Assembly (NCBI RefSeq): GCF_006402735.1
Contig: NZ_CP017174.1
Location: forward strand, 7,854,001 to 7,918,000
Length of the DNA: 64,000 nucleotides
Reading direction: 5' to 3'
From: Myxococcus xanthus
GTDB taxonomy: Bacteria > Myxococcota > Myxococcia > Myxococcales > Myxococcaceae
Part shown: positions 63,341 through 64,000 of the stretch, piece after piece
Layout: each line of letters begins with the position of its first letter
Numbering within the stretch: the stretch's first letter is position 1
Notes under the pieces: model-generated
Database searches by the model: none
The model's input: only the letters and a program-made list of their open reading frames with translations
Told to the model about the DNA's origin: nothing
Position numbers and translations under genes: made by a program

Positions 63341-64000
63341 ATGAGCGCCACCGAGCAGACCTTCCCCGCGGACTTCACCTTCGGCGTCGCGACCGCCGCG
63401 TACCAGGTGGAGGGCGGCATCGAGAACGACTGGGCCGAGTGGGAACGCGCCGGGAAGCTGAAGGAGCCGGACGCTCGCTGCGGCCCCGCGGTGGACCACT
63501 GGAACCGCTACGAGGAGGACTACGCCCTGGCCCGGGCGGTGGGCGCCACCGCGTTCCGCATCTCCCTGGAGTGGGCGCGCATCGAGCCGGAGCGCGGGCG
63601 CTTCGACGAGGCGGCGCTGGAGGCCTACCGGGAGCGACTCCTGAAGATGAAGGCCCATGGCCTGCGGCCGGTGGTGACGCTCCACCACTTCACGCACCCC
63701 ACCTGGTTCCACCGGGAGACGCCGTGGCACCAGCCGGCCAGCGTGGACGTCTTCCGGCGGTACGCGAAGCGGTGCGCGGCGCTGCTGGAGGGGCTGGACG
63801 CGCTGGTCATCTCCTTCAACGAGCCCATGGTGCTGCTGTTGGGGGGCTATCTGCAGGGCGCCATTCCTCCGGGCCTCGCGGATGGCCCCACCACCATGCG
63901 GGCCATGGAGAACCTGGTGCGCTCGCACGTGGCCGCCCGGGAGGAGCTGTTGTCCCGGCTGGGCCGCGTGGAGCTGGGCATTTCCCAGAACATGCTCGCC
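63341..64000 (+). CDS. GH1 beta-glycosidase, N-terminal part (runs off window)
   Basis: 220 codons are visible, open to the window's edge. ATG at 63341. TFGVATAAYQVEGGIENDWAEW is the GH1 N-terminal signature in shortened form (core FGVATAAYQVEG). Further motifs are HWNRYEEDYALA, RISLEWARIEPERG, TLHHFTHPTWF and ISFNEPMVLL, whose Glu161 is the predicted acid/base. GH1 enzymes cleave beta-glucosides, -galactosides or phospho-sugars. The nucleophile Glu lies beyond the window. Upstream is the H1-like gene, divergent. Confidence 0.92.
   Translation, partial: MSATEQTFPADFTFGVATAAYQVEGGIENDWAEWERAGKLKEPDARCGPAVDHWNRYEEDYALARAVGATAFRISLEWARIEPERGRFDEAALEAYRERLLKMKAHGLRPVVTLHHFTHPTWFHRETPWHQPASVDVFRRYAKRCAALLEGLDALVISFNEPMVLLLGGYLQGAIPPGLADGPTTMRAMENLVRSHVAAREELLSRLGRVELGISQNMLA

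Overview
The window is high-GC DNA from a myxobacterium, most likely Myxococcus or a close relative. The pointers are a Myxococcus-type retron, many secreted lipoproteins with Asp-Ala-Gly-rich linkers, a MYXO-CTERM-like tail, predation-type glycoside hydrolases, a lysine/alanine-rich histone H1-like protein, and dense coding with frequent GTG/TTG starts. It looks chromosomal: one tRNA, core metabolic genes on the right, and a mosaic accessory region with several broken genes in the middle.

Layout. 0-4.7 kb: two small membrane proteins, then a TetR regulator facing an MBL-fold hydrolase and an NAD(P)-binding protein across a near-perfect palindromic operator. 4.7-9.7 kb: the highlight, a tripartite retron cassette made of a HEAT-like helical protein, a SWIM zinc-finger protein, a compact msr-msd RNA with a1/a2 inverted repeats, and a 427-residue retron reverse transcriptase. 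9.7-14.7 kb: GFA-family enzyme, KamA-type radical SAM enzyme, DUF962 protein, FAD monooxygenase, secreted alpha-carbonic anhydrase. 14.8-19.2 kb: decayed genes around a secreted 5'-nucleotidase. 19.7-23.4 kb: two large lipoproteins (a DAG-repeat protein and an RCC1-repeat protein).

24-29.7 kb: an unusual cluster. A small protein plus a peptidoglycan-binding protein run head-on, with overlapping 3' ends, into a two-gene unit encoding a Cys-rich protein and a giant MBL-fold/12-NHL-repeat fusion. 30-36.5 kb: SBBP beta-propeller protein, GH71-type glucanase lipoprotein, polysaccharide deacetylase. 36.8-40 kb: SDR, an ArsR regulator with its own operator and an SRPBCC partner, alpha/beta hydrolase. 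40.8-51 kb: DUF4476 protein, TrmB/retropepsin-PDZ operon, DUF4291, small lipoproteins, PP2C phosphatase with a coupled membrane peptide, GH114-type enzyme, fatty acid hydroxylase-type membrane protein.

51-55.6 kb: a scarred region with a frameshifted lipase, an IS3-like fragment, a 58-bp direct repeat pair, a broken porin-like gene, an AlkD-like protein and a degenerate tyrosine integrase abutting tRNA-Pro(CGG). 55.8-64 kb: conserved chromosomal genes (response regulator, rpe, a GAF/HD-GYP protein with a large insertion, pyruvate kinase, SprT-like metalloprotein, NFACT protein, histone H1-like protein) and the start of a GH1 beta-glycosidase cut by the window edge.

Functional reading: the best-supported multi-gene system is the retron cassette, probably an anti-phage toxin/antitoxin-like module. 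The glycoside hydrolases, lipoproteins and deacetylase fit predation and surface remodelling. All functional calls come from motifs read by eye; no database search was possible.
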